From NCBI GenBank assembly GCA_024291935.2, contig CM044312.1:72063001-72127000 (forward strand): a DNA stretch of 64,000 nucleotides, given 5' to 3'. The translations under genes and the position numbers were made by a program. The DNA comes from Okapia johnstoni (Eukaryota > Chordata > Mammalia > Artiodactyla > Giraffidae). Shown one piece after another: positions 21,846 to 34,573 of this stretch. The notes under the pieces are model-generated. The model did no database searches. It was not told where the DNA came from and was given only the letters and a program-made list of their open reading frames with translations. Every line of letters begins with the position of its first letter. Position 1 is the first letter of the stretch.

Positions 21846-22884
21846 GATTATTCCTGGAAGCTTAGAAAAATTTCAATAGTAACAAGTCCTCATTTTGTAA
21901 ATATTTCTTTTATTAGGAATCTTTTGATTGCAAGCAATAAAAATTAACTCAAAAGAAGCTTAAGTAGGGGGCAAAACATGGAGAAAGGATTGTATTATAA
22001 GGATGCAAAATCATCTCTTGGTATATGAAACCAGGAGCAAATCAAGATCTTAGGAGAAAAACAGAAGCCAGTTAACTTCTCTCTTCTCTGTTTGCCTGAA
22101 GCTTTTTTTTTTAATTTTAATCTAAAGATAGATTTCTTCTGCTTTCCCATGAATGAAAATGTGACTACCCACAGATCCAGAGTATATATTTTACAGATCC
22201 AGCCACCTGAAGACACTGGTCTCTCTTTCATATCCAACTACAAATTCACAGGGAATCTGGTTATGCTTGGATGATGTGCCCACCCATGCCCTATATATCC
22301 ATGAATGATGAAGAACAAGACAGACAAAATGGCTATTGGGAGAATTGTTCTCACTAGACTGGAAAGAGAGACCCTTTTTCCTTCACAAGGAGGAGGGTCA
22401 TCAGACAGATCCCTTGGTAGCCACTAATCCCCTAACTTTCCAAAGCATTTTCACATGTGAGCAAGGAGAAAAAATGTACTAAGATAATACACAACAGATA
22501 GAATTTCTCTGAGGGATGAAACTGTTTTTGTTGAGGAGAAAAAATACTTTGGAAAACTATTTGAAAGAGATGTGAGATCCTGAGGGCATGGGTGCCTCCT
22601 GAGTCCCAAGAACAAAGGAGTGCTTGAGGGAACTCTGTTCCAGAAAATGAAATAGGGCAGAGAAAGACAAGAGACAGGGAGGCCAAGAGACCAAGACAGG
22701 CTGTGCATCAAAGCTGCATGGAGTAAAAAACTTGTAAAAATCTCCTGGGTGGTAGGATAAGCCTCAGCCTCCATCTAACCCAAAAAAGTCCTTTAAGAAA
22801 AAAAATAACCTAATGTGGTTTTTAATTGACTCTGTGTAATTTGTTTTATATGTCTGCTCTCCAGACATTATGTAAATGAGGTAA
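21846..22884. other. Unassigned non-coding stretch
   Basis: Part of 21900-22420 (GCAAGCAATAAAAATTAACTC) looks like an old interspersed repeat, but I cannot assign it. The open frames at 22432-22774 on the minus strand have no known motif. Confidence 0.4.
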
Positions 22885-22893
22885 TGTGTGTGT

Positions 22894-22939
<46 letters not shown>
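22885..22939. repeat. (TG)n microsatellite
   Basis: Alternating TG over 55 bases with one TATG interruption near 22897. Likely polymorphic in length. Confidence 0.98.
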
Positions 22940-22944
<5 letters not shown>

Positions 22945-23054
22945 AAATATATCTGGATGGAATCAGTAAGGAACAGAAGAAATGTGTGCAGAAGCAGAGG
23001 CAGAGCACACACTGCCTCGGATCTCCAGAGCAGGGAGGCAGCAGCTGAGTCAGG

Positions 23055-23240
23055 GTTATAAATGTGTTATTCCCTATGACCTGCCCAACAACTTGTTGAG
23101 TGATTAAAACATATCATTACTGTAACAGATGAAGAAGCTAAAAATCATTTATCCAGTGTCTTATAGCAAATTAGTCTCAAGGTAGGATTGAAGCCTGTAT
23201 GTTTCTTCACTCCTAGGCTCATATTACTGCATTGAACTCA
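23055..23240 (+). repeat. MIR SINE, diverged
   Basis: TAACAGATGAAGAAGCTAAA, TCCAGTGTCTTATAGCAAAT and AGGTAGGATTGAAGCCTGTA follow the order of the MIR core in + orientation. Confidence 0.5.
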
Positions 23241-23745
23241 ACTGTTATGACACCAGCAGAACAGGGGTGAGCATACCTTAGTGGCAAGAATCAAGAAGAC
23301 ATTGCTTTTCATATTTTTTAATGCTTTTAATGAAATCACCAAGATTACCTCTTATTCATTCATCTACTCGTTTATATATACTGGTTGAATTCTTAATCTG
23401 TGACCAACACTATAGTAGGTAACAGAACAGCCTTTTGCCTATGAGTAAGAATAGTTTGACAAAGTGAATCTTAAAATTGTGAAAGGAAAAGACTAAATAG
23501 TAATGGAAGACCATGCAGTTCACAATGTTCTCAATTTCTTTCTTTCTTTTTTTTTTTTAAGTTCTCTTTGAAAATGCAGTGTCACACAAAGCCTGATTTG
23601 GTGTCAGCATCAAAACTGGATAGTTAAAATTTCAAAACTAATGACGTCAACCGTCACACACTGCTGGCCGGAATGTAATGGTACAGGCCCTTTGGAAAAC
23701 AGGTTGGCAGATGCTCAACAAGTTAAACATAGAATTATCATATGA

Positions 23746-23950
23746 AGTGTCAGTTGCTCAGTCTTACCTGACTTTTTGCAGCCCCATGGACTGTAGCCCA
23801 TCAGGCTCCTCTATCCATGGAATTATCCAGGCAAGAATACTGGAGTAGGTAGCCATTCCGTTCTCCAGGGATCTTCCTGACCCAGGGATCAGACCCTGGT
23901 CCCCTGTATTGCAGGCAGATTCTTTACTGTCTGAGCCACCAGGGAAGTCC
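23746..23950 (-). mobile_element. Bov-tA SINE inside L1
   Basis: The + strand reads GTGTCAGTTGCTCAGTCTTA, CCAGGCAAGAATACTGGAGT, GATCAGACCCTGGTCCCC and GAGCCACCAGGGAAGTCC. The target-site duplication is about 15 bp with one mismatch: AGAATTATCATATGA at 23731-23745 and AGAGTTATCATATGA at 23951-23965. Confidence 0.93.
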
Positions 23951-24358
23951 AGAGTTATCATATGACCCAGCAATTCCACTCCTAGGTATATGCTGAAGAT
24001 AGATGAAAACATGTATTCAAACAAATACTTAGGAATAAATATTCATAGCAACAATATTCACAATAACCCCAAAGTGGAAACAACCCAAGTGTCTACCAAC
24101 TGATGAATGGAAACATGATGAATGATGAAAACTGATGAATGGAAACTAAACATGACATATCCATACAATGGAATAATATTATCAACAAAAAAGGAAATGA
24201 AGATTAATACAGGCTACACCATGGATGAAACTTTAAAACATTATGCTGAATAAAAAAAACAGCCACAAAGGATCAAATGTTGTATGATTCTATTTGTATG
24301 AAATGTCTAAAATAGGCAAATCCAGAGTCAGAAATTAGATTAGTAGTTGCCAAGAGCT

Positions 24359-24576
24359 GGAGTTTCCCTGGTGGCTCAGTGGTAAAGAATCCACTTTTCC
24401 AGTGGAGGAGACACAGGAGATAAGGGTTCGATCCCTGGTTCGAGAACATCTGGAGGAGTGCATGGCAACACCCTCCAGTATTCTTACCTGGAAAATCCCA
24501 TGGACAGAGGAGCCTGGTGGCCTAGAGTCCATGGAGTGGCAAAAGAGTCAGACACAACTTAGCGACTAAATAACAA
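24359..24576 (+). mobile_element. Bov-tA SINE inside L1
   Basis: GAGTTTCCCTGGTGGCTCAG, GGGTTCGATCCCTGGTTCGA and CAGACACAACTTAGCGACTA mark a forward copy. It separates L1 sequence ending GTTGCCAAGAGCTGG from sequence resuming AGGGCTGGGGTGGGTA, and the repeated AGAGCTGG/AGGGCTGG is the likely target duplication. Confidence 0.92.
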
Positions 24577-24964
24577 CAAGGGCTGGGGTGGGTAGGGAAT
24601 TGGGAATGACTGCTAACGGGTGTGAGGACTCTTTTTTTGGCATCATAAAAGTGTATTGAAATTAGTGATAATGGTTGTACAATTTTATAAATTAAAAACC
24701 ATGAATGGTACACTTTAAAATGGTGATTTTTATATGTAGATTATATCTCAATTAAAAAACAAAACTAACCACATCACATTTCTAGTTGTGTATAAATAAT
24801 GTGATAATAAAATCACTCTCAAAATGAACATAAACTCCACTGCAGTCACTGCTTCCATTGCTATATTTTCCTTCTCGGTGTTTTCCTATGCTCTCCAAAA
24901 TTTCCTGTCAGCTAGTTTATGTTAAAAAGGAGTCTTAATAATCTGATGAACTTCTGCAAAAGCT

Positions 24965-25257
24965 TTTTTTTAAGATTTATTTATTATATTTTTTGGTTGT
25001 AGTGGTCTTTGTTGCTTCATGCAGGCTTTCTCTAGTTGCAGTGAGTGGGAGCTACTCTGTTGCGGAGTGAAGGCTTCTCATTGTGGTGGCTTCTCTGGCT
25101 GCAGTTGCAGCTCATGGACTCTAGAGCACAGGCTTCATATTTGTGGTGCATGGACTTAGCTGCTCCACAGCATGTGAGATCCTCCCAGCAGGGATCCAAC
25201 CGGTGTCCTCTGCATTGCAAGGCAGAGTCTTAACCACTGGACCACCAGGAAAGCCCT
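24965..25257 (-). mobile_element. CHR-family SINE, near full length
   Basis: The minus-strand head is AGGGCTTTCCTGGTGGTCCA, then GTGGTTAAGACTCTGCCTTG. The body on + includes GTTGCTTCATGCAGGCTTTC, ACTCTAGAGCACAGGCTTCA and GATCCTCCCAGCAGGGATCC. This is the longest CHR copy in the window. Confidence 0.82.
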
Positions 25258-26884
25258 GAAAAAGAAGTTTTGAATTTTACTTTCAAAGACTAAGAAATGC
25301 TTTGAAGGTGTTCCACCAACATAAACACTCTTCCTCAGCCAGGTGTTCAGAAGGAGCTGTTTAGGAAAAGAACAGGAGCATTTTGTGAATCAAAGCACCA
25401 TTTTGCAAGCAGCTGTGCAGCCCTGGGTGTCCCAAGGAGAGTTTTGGTTAAAGGATGAGGGTGAACTTGTGATGGAAGCCTGAGAGCTAAGCAACACTTC
25501 TCAGTCAACAGATATTAAATATTTGCCGGCCAACACACTTAGCTTGCTTGGGCAAAACAGTGTACCCCAGACAAACCTTGAGCCCACGTATCCACCCAGA
25601 GTGCATCAAAGGCCAGAGAAAAGCTTTGCTGAGGCCAGGCCTGCATCTGCCCACAACACGAGGATTAGAAACAGGTCATGCAAGGGGAGCATGGGTCCCC
25701 AGGAGAAAACCAGCGTACCAGCACTCACACTGTGTTCCTGAGTGATTGAATTTATCTTCCTGGGTGTTAGGGTGTATAGTAACAGTGAGCTGGGAATAAA
25801 GGGGGTAAGGATAGGCCAGGCCCAGGGAGCAGTGACCAGAGATTTTCTGCCAATACATATATTTTATCCCAGTTACTATTTTCACAGGAGACAAAGTCTG
25901 ATCTTTAGCACTGATTAATTGACTCTGTTTTACTGTGGTTGTGTGTATGGAAAACCTTGAAAATTTCATGCCTTAAAGTTCCTCATACATGTTTCCCCCC
26001 CCCCCCATTCAGTGACCCTGAACTCTTACAAAGAACTCATTTCTTAATATGTTAATATAAATCATATTTTGTCCTTTTTTGCCCCTAATCCATACATAGC
26101 CTAATAACGTATTGGTATTCAACAAATGCTTGCTAACCTCTTTATTACCGTGATTTGAAATAATATTGCTGTTACCAGTAATTGGGACAGAAAAGCACTC
26201 AGTGCTTCCCTGAATCCCCTTGGCCTGGCTCCTAATTCCAGTCCTGATCAACCCTTCTGTTGCAGTTCCTGCTGAGCTGAATAAGAGAAACACATGCGGC
26301 TTTCACAGTTTAAAGAGAGAGCTACCAGGAAGAAAAACAGCTGAGCCAGCAGGAAGCAAACGCTGCAGGGGAGGTGTCAATACAACTATTTTTTTAATCC
26401 AATGTAGTAAATAAACACGTAGACTTTAATAAAGCCAGGTAGCTTTCTTTGAGGAGAAGCTCGCTTATGCTTCAAGCTTGGCCCAAGGTTTGCTCGATCC
26501 TTTTTTAGAATAGCATGTTGAAATTTTGGTCAGGTCAGACAAATAAATGTGAGGGGAAAAACAAAAAAAGACATGACCTCATTCTTAGGCTTGTTCTCAC
26601 GAACAGAAGCATGAAATTTAAGAAGCAGGAAAAGACAAGGCAAATAGGAAGCACAAAAACCAAATCATTTATCATTGTCCACCAAAATACAAATAGACAC
26701 TATATCATGAATTTTACTATTCTGCAATTTCTTCTCTCTAGATTTCATTCAAACCCTCATCTTGGCCCTCAGCATCCTCAACTGTTCTCTCCACCTAACC
26801 TCCTGTCTCTTCTGTTTCATATAAGAGTGAAATACTTAAACTCTTGGGTCTGACAAAGCAGAAAGAAAAAGTAAAATAATTAGG
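25258..26884. other. Unassigned non-coding stretch
   Basis: No gene or confident repeat in 1.6 kb. It contains a run of 12 C at 25995-26006. Open frames at 25523-25745, 25676-25969 and 26515-26853 have no recognisable motif. Confidence 0.5.
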
Positions 26885-26980
26885 AGCATATGATGTGCCA
26901 GGAACTGTGTTATCCTTGATGTTATTTAATCATCAAAACACATCTGATATATCCAGTTTAGCAGAGGCTCACAAATTCCA
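26885..26980 (+). repeat. MIR SINE fragment
   Basis: GATGTGCCAGGAACTGTGTT and GTTATTTAATCATCAAAACA match the MIR 5' half. Confidence 0.55.
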
Positions 26981-26989
26981 ATTTAGAAT

Positions 26990-28040
26990 AAAGTTAGAGT
27001 GAATTCTGACCACCTAAGCATGGTCTGCCCCACTCTGCAGGATCTGACCCCATCTCCCTCGCAGCCCCCATCTCTCTCACCCCCACCCCTCTCACCTTCA
27101 CTCTTACGGTTCAGTCAAACTAGTCTTTGGGTTCCTTGATTAGGCCAACCTCAGTTCTATCCTGGAGATTTAGTACTGGCACTTTACAATGAGACTGGAA
27201 TCCTCTTCCCCCAAATCAGGTTCCCTCTTCTCCTCCAGTTATCCACTCAAAAGGGTCACCTTCTCAGACTGATATCCCTGAATCCTCAGTTGAAAGGAAT
27301 TCCCCCTGAACCCGTGGTTGGAGAAACAATTACTTTCTGGTTGCTACTTACAATAGTCAGAGTAACTCCCTATTGTAGCCGTGAGAGCATTACACTCGGA
27401 TCCCACTTTAGGGGAGTGTAGTTGGCTGACCACCTCCAACTGCCCCATCTTTAGGTCCACCGCAGTGTTCCCGTCTGAGGCTGCCCAGAGTCCATGATAG
27501 AGAAAGGTGGGGGTCCTAGAACCTGGCTGTTTCTGCCCAAGGCAGGACTTGTCTAATGAGCAGTATTTACTGGGGAGTAGGGAAAGGGAGCCCTGCAGGC
27601 CTGGGCAAGACTTTCTAAGAGTCACTGCATAGTCTGAGACTCTTCCTACTCAATTCTTCTCTCTCTCCTTCCCCTGGTGTCAGAGTTGCATCCCTTTTGA
27701 AAGTTTGCCCCATCTCTTCCTGTTCCCATCTCACCTTTATCCTTCACAGGCATTTCCCCCAATAAATCTCTTGTGCCTAATCCTGTTTTGGAGTTTGCTT
27801 CTCAGAAGACTTCAACTGGTGTATTCTCTTGTAAAACACTTTGTTTCTTTATCTTCAGGGCACTTACAACTATTTTTAATTGTATCATGTTTAATTGCTC
27901 CAGTTACCTACCTATTTAGCATCTCTCTTCTACCACTGCCCCTAACCCAACATAGTAAATCTTATTTACCACTTCATTCTCAGGGCTAAGAGCATTATCT
28001 GGTTCATGACAGGTCTTTAATAGTTGAGTGAAAGAATCAA
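26990..28040 (+). mobile_element. L2 LINE 3' pieces
   Basis: GGTCTGCCCCACTCTGCAGG, then the C/T-rich run CCCCCATCTCTCTCACCCCC near 27070, resembles the L2 3' region. A second piece at 27650-28040 has CAGGGCACTTACAACTATTT, TAGCATCTCTCTTCTACCAC and a terminal TTTAATAGTTGAGTGAAAGA. The middle (about 27190-27640) is not recognised. Confidence 0.5.
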
Positions 28041-28084
28041 TGGTTCAGAAGGTTAGATTTATACTCTAAATCCAGCTCCTCCTC

Positions 28085-29040
28085 TTTATTTGTTTACTAT
28101 GGGCATTTATGTGCTAGTGACTGGACATAAAACAGTAAACAAAAGATAAATTCTCTGCTCTTTTGAATTTATGTTCTAGTGAGAGAAGGCAGGCAGCAAA
28201 CAAATCACAAAAATATGCATGTGATGTGATAAGTTATAAAGAAATGCCAGTGCATAGTCAAGGAATGAAGAGTGACAGGTGGGTGGTTAAGCAATATATC
28301 TCCCTTTTAAGATGCCATTTAACTGAGACTGGACAGATGTATGAGCCAAGCAGATATCTAGAGGAAGAGTGTTCCAGGCAGGGTGAACAGAAGTACAAAA
28401 GTCCCATGACAAGTGTGTTTGGCAAGTTCAAAGAGTAGCCTGCAGGTTAGTGAGGCAGAATCACTGAAGGCAAGGAGAGTGGTAGGAAGTAACATTGACT
28501 GTAAAAAAGTGAGCCTGATAAACCAGCAAATCTTTGTCGTCATAAGAACTTGAGGTGGGATTTTTCTCTAAGTAAGGTGGAAAGTGAATGAATGGATAGT
28601 TCCATGTAAAGAACGACCATTCTGAAAGGATGACTGTTTGCTGGGTAGAAAACAGGCGGGGATAAGGGGCAGAGACAGAGGGGCAAGAAAGCAGACTATT
28701 GTGATATTTCATCCATCTCTCAAACTGAGATATATCAGTGGATGGTGATATTTGGCCGAATTCTCAATGTATCTGAAGGCAGAGTATACAGGATTTCCTC
28801 AGGGGGCTGAGGGGAAGGGAGGAATCAAAGACGGTGCCAGCTTTGTGGCCTGAGCAAATGGAAGGGCAGAATTGCTGATCATTGTGTTTTCCTCCAGTCA
28901 AGTTGCTGTGCAGGTACAGACACAGATAGGCTAGGAGTTGATTTAACCAAATTTGAGTTTTTTCTGTTGAATCCAATGGTGTGGTTTTCTGGGAGGTATC
29001 TGCAAAGCAATGATTATCCTGGTACAAGTTTCATAAGTTG
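28085..29040 (-). mobile_element. L2 LINE 3' region, antisense
   Basis: The + strand reads the reversed L2: ACAGTAAACAAAAGATAAAT, AATTTATGTTCTAGTGAGAG, GGAAGAGTGTTCCAGGCAGG, GAACAGAAGTACAAAAGTCC, and further in GGCAGAGTATACAGGATTTC and GGCCTGAGCAAATGGAAGGG. Its 3' end faces the 3' end of the preceding + strand L2. No open frame survives. Confidence 0.65.
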
Positions 29041-30503
29041 CTTAAGGAGAGAAATGATCACATGACAAGGCATAAGGGACAGGGAAAAGGCATATGGGCA
29101 ATGGATGGAAGGTGGGTGGACTGAAGAGTTGATGGTGATGAGATTTCAAAGAGCATAAGATGGAAAAATCAGAGGTAGAGATCAGAAAGTGGGACAGCCA
29201 TGTTCCTTCCTTGGGATGGCAACAATTTCCTTTTCTACCCCTGCCTAATATTTGGGAAGAAGAGTCATGGTTTAAAGGAAACAATAGCATATCCCAAACC
29301 TACCTCTCCGTCTACCATCCCATGTGTCCACCATTCTTCGTGGTTAAACATTCTGGAAAATGTCCTCATTAATCTCTGCCTTCTCAGTATTTACCTCCTT
29401 CTTGATTTTACATGGTATGGCTTCCTCACTGCAGTACATCAAAGTGCTTTGGTTTATTTGCCAACCATCTCCTATTGAAATGATAGGCTCATAGGAACTC
29501 AGGATTATTGGGATCTTGCTGATAATCAGATTCAACATATTCACTTTTATAGGTAGGGATATTTCAAAGAATATTAGTTAAGGCACTTTCAAAGACAGAT
29601 ACACAGTTGATAATAGAGCTTTGAATTGCTCCAAGGTTATTTGATTACCTGCTTAGAGCTTCTTCTACCATAATACTATTTCTAATTCTCTTTTCTTTAT
29701 TCTTATCCCTGGGAGTATTTTTGATGCATTTGAAATACTATATTACCTCCTTATTTTTTTTTCTTAAACATCTCCCGCCTTTACTTATGTACTGTTATAT
29801 TCCTCAATGCCCCTGGCCTCATGGACAATGACTCAAGATTTACCAGCTTCAGTAAGAAATTAAGCATCCTAATTGGCATCATGTTCACATGTGCTCACAA
29901 ACGAGTCTGTTGGCTGAAATCACTGCCTATTTTCTTTCATGTTTTTCCTCTTCTTTTCCAGTTCCTTTCTATCATGGCCACTGTCTGTGAAGCTAAGCAA
30001 GGGAGACTGAGCCTTGCCAGTGATGCAGTGCCCATTGGCAGCATGTGAACATCCACACCCAGTGCTGTCTCTATATGCTTTCAGTTCATCAACGTGCTGG
30101 TGCCTGAGCGCTGGTATGTTCTATGCAGAGACGATGGCCTTATATTTTCTCTGCCCCATGGTGCTGTAACTTGCAAACCAAAGGGTGCTGCTTGTCTTTT
30201 AGAGTCTTTCAGTAATTATTCCATGAGCTCTCATATTTAAATATTTGCCCAGAATCTCACATCTCTAATAAAAATGGTTTTGGTTTGGGGTTTTTCTATC
30301 TCTAACTATAGACAGGTATGGATGCCATGCTAACCCTTCTATTCTGTGTGTGTAACCTGTCCCCAAATCAGACTCTCTTCTTAGCAGAATTCTCAATGTA
30401 AACAATGGAAATGTGTCCACATGTCACATCTGCTTCCAACTTAGCTAGACAAAGATACACACTGCCTTTTTATTGTCTCTTTTTGTCTCCTCTTACCCTG
30501 GTG

Positions 30504-30505
<2 letters not shown>
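29041..30505. other. Unassigned stretch with a candidate terminal-exon pattern
   Basis: No gene can be supported. At 29945-29961 a pyrimidine tract ends in CAG, followed by a short frame and an AATAAA at 30267-30272, which could be chance or a 3' exon of a non-coding RNA. No other feature seen. Confidence 0.4.

Positions 30506-30543
<38 letters not shown>
30506..30543. repeat. (GT)19 microsatellite
   Basis: An uninterrupted 38-base GT tract, therefore likely to be a length-polymorphic marker. Confidence 0.98.
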
Positions 30544-30545
<2 letters not shown>

Positions 30546-31254
30546 ATATCAGGTTATCCTACCTCTCTCCTTCTTTGGTTCCTCCAAATCCCCACAGTAA
30601 TCCATCCGCACTCTAAGCCAACATATCTCACATAAACTCTCCTTTCCCACTTTTGCTTGTGTATTTATGCCAGGATGAGTAGGAAAGGAAGGTGGAGGCC
30701 AGAAGGAGTTTCCGAATTTTAATCTCAGTTCTCACACTAATTCCATTTAACTTCTGAATGATACAGAATCTCAAGGCTGTAAGGGATTTCAAAAGATTTC
30801 TAGTACTCTCTAGATCTTTCCCAATATATGATCACCCAGTCTAAATTTTTACATCTTGGTTGAGTATAAATGAGTTTCTGAGGTTCCCTATTTCCTTTTG
30901 GGGAAATTATCCACTTTTTTTTTTCCACTTCAAGGCACAATTTATTGGCTTTCTTCCAATAGTTCTTAAATGTCCCACCTTGCATCCAGACAGAAAATGT
31001 CTGTTGCCTCTGATTTGATATTTCTCCAGCCATTCATAAAGAGCTGTCATGCCATTTTGTATCTTCTATCTCTTCAGTCATTCATAAAGAGCTGTCATGC
31101 CATTTTGTATCTTCTCATTGCTGCATTAAATATCCCCAGTTTCTTGATTATTCCTTGTGACACAGTTTGAAGTTACTTTAAGACCTAGATGCTCTCAGCT
31201 GAATGTATCCCAATTTGTCTTTTAACATTGTCTCTAATTCTCTTAACGTGTGAT
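30544..31254. other. Unassigned stretch with a 48-bp-period duplication
   Basis: No gene. The segment beginning CATTCATAAAGAGCTGTCAT at 31031 is repeated, identical over 37 bases, from 31079. Confidence 0.55.
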
Positions 31255-31650
31255 GATGAGTTGTTATTCAGCAGTAAAAAGAAGTATGAAGTATGAAACA
31301 TGCTACAACATGGATGAACCTTGAAAATTTTATGCTAAGTGAAAGAAGGCAGTGACAAAAGACCACATATATGATTCCTTTTATATAAAATGTCCAGAAC
31401 AGGTAAATCTATAAAGACAGAAAGTAGATTATTGGTTGCCTAGGACTAGGGGGTAGGAGGGACAGTGGAAAGATTGGGGAATGGCTTTAGGGCATGGGGT
31501 TTCTTTTGGGGGTTATGAAAATGTTCTATTAGAATTGATTGTTGTGATGGCCACACAGCTCTGCAAGTATACTAGAAGCCATTGAATTATATACTTTTAG
31601 TGGATAAAATAAATGCAATGTGAATTATATCTCAGTATAGCTGTTTAAAA
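31255..31650 (+). mobile_element. L1 LINE 3' end
   Basis: GTTATTCAGCAGTAAAAAGA, CAACATGGATGAACCTTGAA, TATGCTAAGTGAAAGAAGGC, GATTATTGGTTGCCTAGGAC and ATTATATCTCAGTATAGCTG mark the 3' UTR of an old L1 in + orientation. It covers nearly the same region as the L1 at 24.2-24.8 kb. Confidence 0.8.
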
Positions 31651-31694
31651 CATATGATGGCCAGAAGGTAAAACAGGACTCTGAAGTAGATTGT

Positions 31695-31830
31695 TTTAAC
31701 CTGTATTTCAGTTTCACTCTCTATAAAATAAATGAGTTGATACTATCTGTCCCACCTGCTTGACGAGGTTGTTGAATCATGTTTTTCAATGTCATAATTA
31801 TGTAAATTATTAATTTGAATTATTTTTATC
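31695..31830 (-). repeat. MIR SINE fragment
   Basis: TTTCAGTTTCACTCTCTATA and CTGCTTGACGAGGTTGTTGA follow the reversed MIR core. Confidence 0.5.
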
Positions 31831-31966
31831 ACCTTATATCTGGACTACTCACAAAATCCTCTTGCTGGTAACACCATTTGTTTTGTTGGGTAAAATCCTT
31901 TATTTCCATCATATACTTTGCATTTAACACTTTTAACTGGTTATTCCTCTTAAAGAAAACATACCC

Positions 31967-32284
31967 TGTTATGAAGTGAAAGTTTGTGTCCCTGCCCCTG
32001 CCATTCATATGTTGAAGCCCGCACTCCAGTATGATGGAATTTGGAGGTGGGGCCTTTGGCAGGTTATGGCGGGTGGAGGTGGGGGGGGGGGGGGCGTGTA
32101 GAGGGGTGGGATTAATGTCCTTATAAGAAGAGTTAGAGAGATTAGAGCTCATTCTCTCTATAGGTGAGAGCAGAGTCCTCAACAGGAAACTAAATTGGCT
32201 GGTACTTTGATCCTGGACTTCCCAGCCTCCAGAGCTGTGAGAAATAAATTCCTATTGTTAGTACACACTGATGTGTGTTAAGAT
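31967..32284 (+). mobile_element. MaLR-type solo LTR with a G14 run
   Basis: TGTTATGAAGTGAAAGTTTG starts the LTR, with ATTCATATGTTGAAGCCC, TTTGGAGGTGGGGCCTTTGG, TGTCCTTATAAGAAGAGTTA, CTTTGATCCTGGACTTCCCA and AGAGCTGTGAGAAATAAATT following in the MaLR order. A run of 14 G at 32081-32094 lies inside. No internal retroviral sequence is attached. Confidence 0.8.
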
Positions 32285-33260
32285 GGTTCAATCAAAAGAC
32301 TCACAGACAATACAAAATGGTAATATGCAAACACTATGTTGAAAGCTCACTCTGTCAACTTTAATTTCAGAGTTTCTGATGAACATCAACATTTAGACTG
32401 CCAAGAAATACAAAGAGGGTAAAGGTGATTCATTATAATTCAAAGCTTGCTCCTTCTTGCTGGTATCTTACAAAAGACCATAGGAGAAGTTGAGGCAGTT
32501 CTTAAAATGGCAGTTCTTGAGCCCAGTATGTTTGACTATTGCAGAACAGGAAAGGGCATGTCCAATTAGGAGGAAACTAGCAATCTTTCCTAGGCCCCAG
32601 GTCTTCCTTAGGAGACCCACTCTAAGGCTATCCTTCCTGTAGCATCAGCTCAGCCTTACCTTCTTGGAAAACTCAAGCCCAGTGTTTTTACAAATTTTTA
32701 TTTTTATTTTTAGAAAATAAGACTTACAGATGGTTGCTCTTTGGTTTCTGTTAGAGCAATTTCCTAATATAACACATCAAAGAAGACGTTTTTCTTTGCT
32801 ACCAACCCCATCTTATAATCAACCAACATTTCCTGGGTTATCTGTAAGGGAACGTGTAGTAGCGCAAGTGACAGAGACCGGATCTTAAACCTATGCTCAT
32901 TGATGACATGCTGGGTGAGATGCCTCCAACGCCCACACAAGCGATTTCCCCCAGACCAGGTAAAGCTGGAAGGATGGAGGATAGTGTGGATCAACTCCAT
33001 CTCATTTTATGGGTGAGGAAGCCAAAGCCTGCAATAAGGAATGACATGCCCAGTGGCTTCTGATTTACTAACATGGTCATGAATATTGGTGCAGAACTTG
33101 GCTTAGAAGCTTCTATGTCGCCCCAGAGGAGGTCAGTTACGGTGAGGAGCAGATTTGTTTGTGTGGGTGTGTTGGCTCTTATTTTAAAAATATACTCTTT
33201 GATTCTTTGTCTCACATTTTCTCAGGTTTGAGGAAATCCTTCAAAATGTTTTCTGCTTGT
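32285..33260. other. Unassigned stretch upstream of the CpG island
   Basis: No gene or confident repeat. It is single-copy-looking and just upstream of the GNAI1 promoter, so distal promoter elements could lie here, but none can be pointed to. Confidence 0.45.
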
Positions 33261-33261
33261 G

Positions 33262-33326
33262 GAAAGGAACGTGAAAATGGATGGAAGGAGGGAGGAAAGA
33301 AGGAAAAAAAAAAAAAGGAAGAAAGT
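33262..33326. repeat. Purine-rich tract
   Basis: Almost pure A/G over 65 bases, including GGAAGGAGGGAGGAAAGAAG and a run of A at 33304-33316. It lies about 900 bp before the GNAI1 start codon. Confidence 0.85.
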
Positions 33327-33599
33327 TGACCTCCTGTCTTCCCCGGACTTTTCGTTCCGCGCTTTACCTGCTCTGCTTTCTCCATGGCTCCATTCCCCGA
33401 CCAGCTCGCTCTATCTCCCACCGCCATGAAGGCCCTCTGACACGGGTTTGCATTTTGAAAACCCTCGCGCGCCCGCCCGAGCTGGGCATGCTCAAACGCC
33501 CAGGACTGGGTTTTTTTTAGGTTTCCAACTTTGGCAGCTCTCCCACCCGCACCCCAAGGGGCAGGTCCGCACACATCCCTGGGTGTAAGTAAACGGGAA

Positions 33600-34573
<974 letters not shown>

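Larger units (their letters stand above)
23640..24760 (+). mobile_element. L1 LINE 3' region, split by two SINEs
   Basis: An old L1 in + orientation in three pieces: 23640-23745, 23951-24358 and 24577-24760. Landmarks are CACACTGCTGGCCGGAATGT, GACCCAGCAATTCCACTCCT, ACCCCAAAGTGGAAACAACC, GTCTACCAACTGATGAATGG, and a 3' UTR ending TATATCTCAATTAAAAAAC. These are the C-terminal ORF2 and 3' UTR regions. Stops break the frame. A small local duplication (GATGAATGGAAAC) is present near 24101-24147. Confidence 0.85.

Noticed and set aside
22764..23012. Frame encoding a Thr-His repeat
   Set aside because: Produced by the (TG)n microsatellite read on the minus strand.
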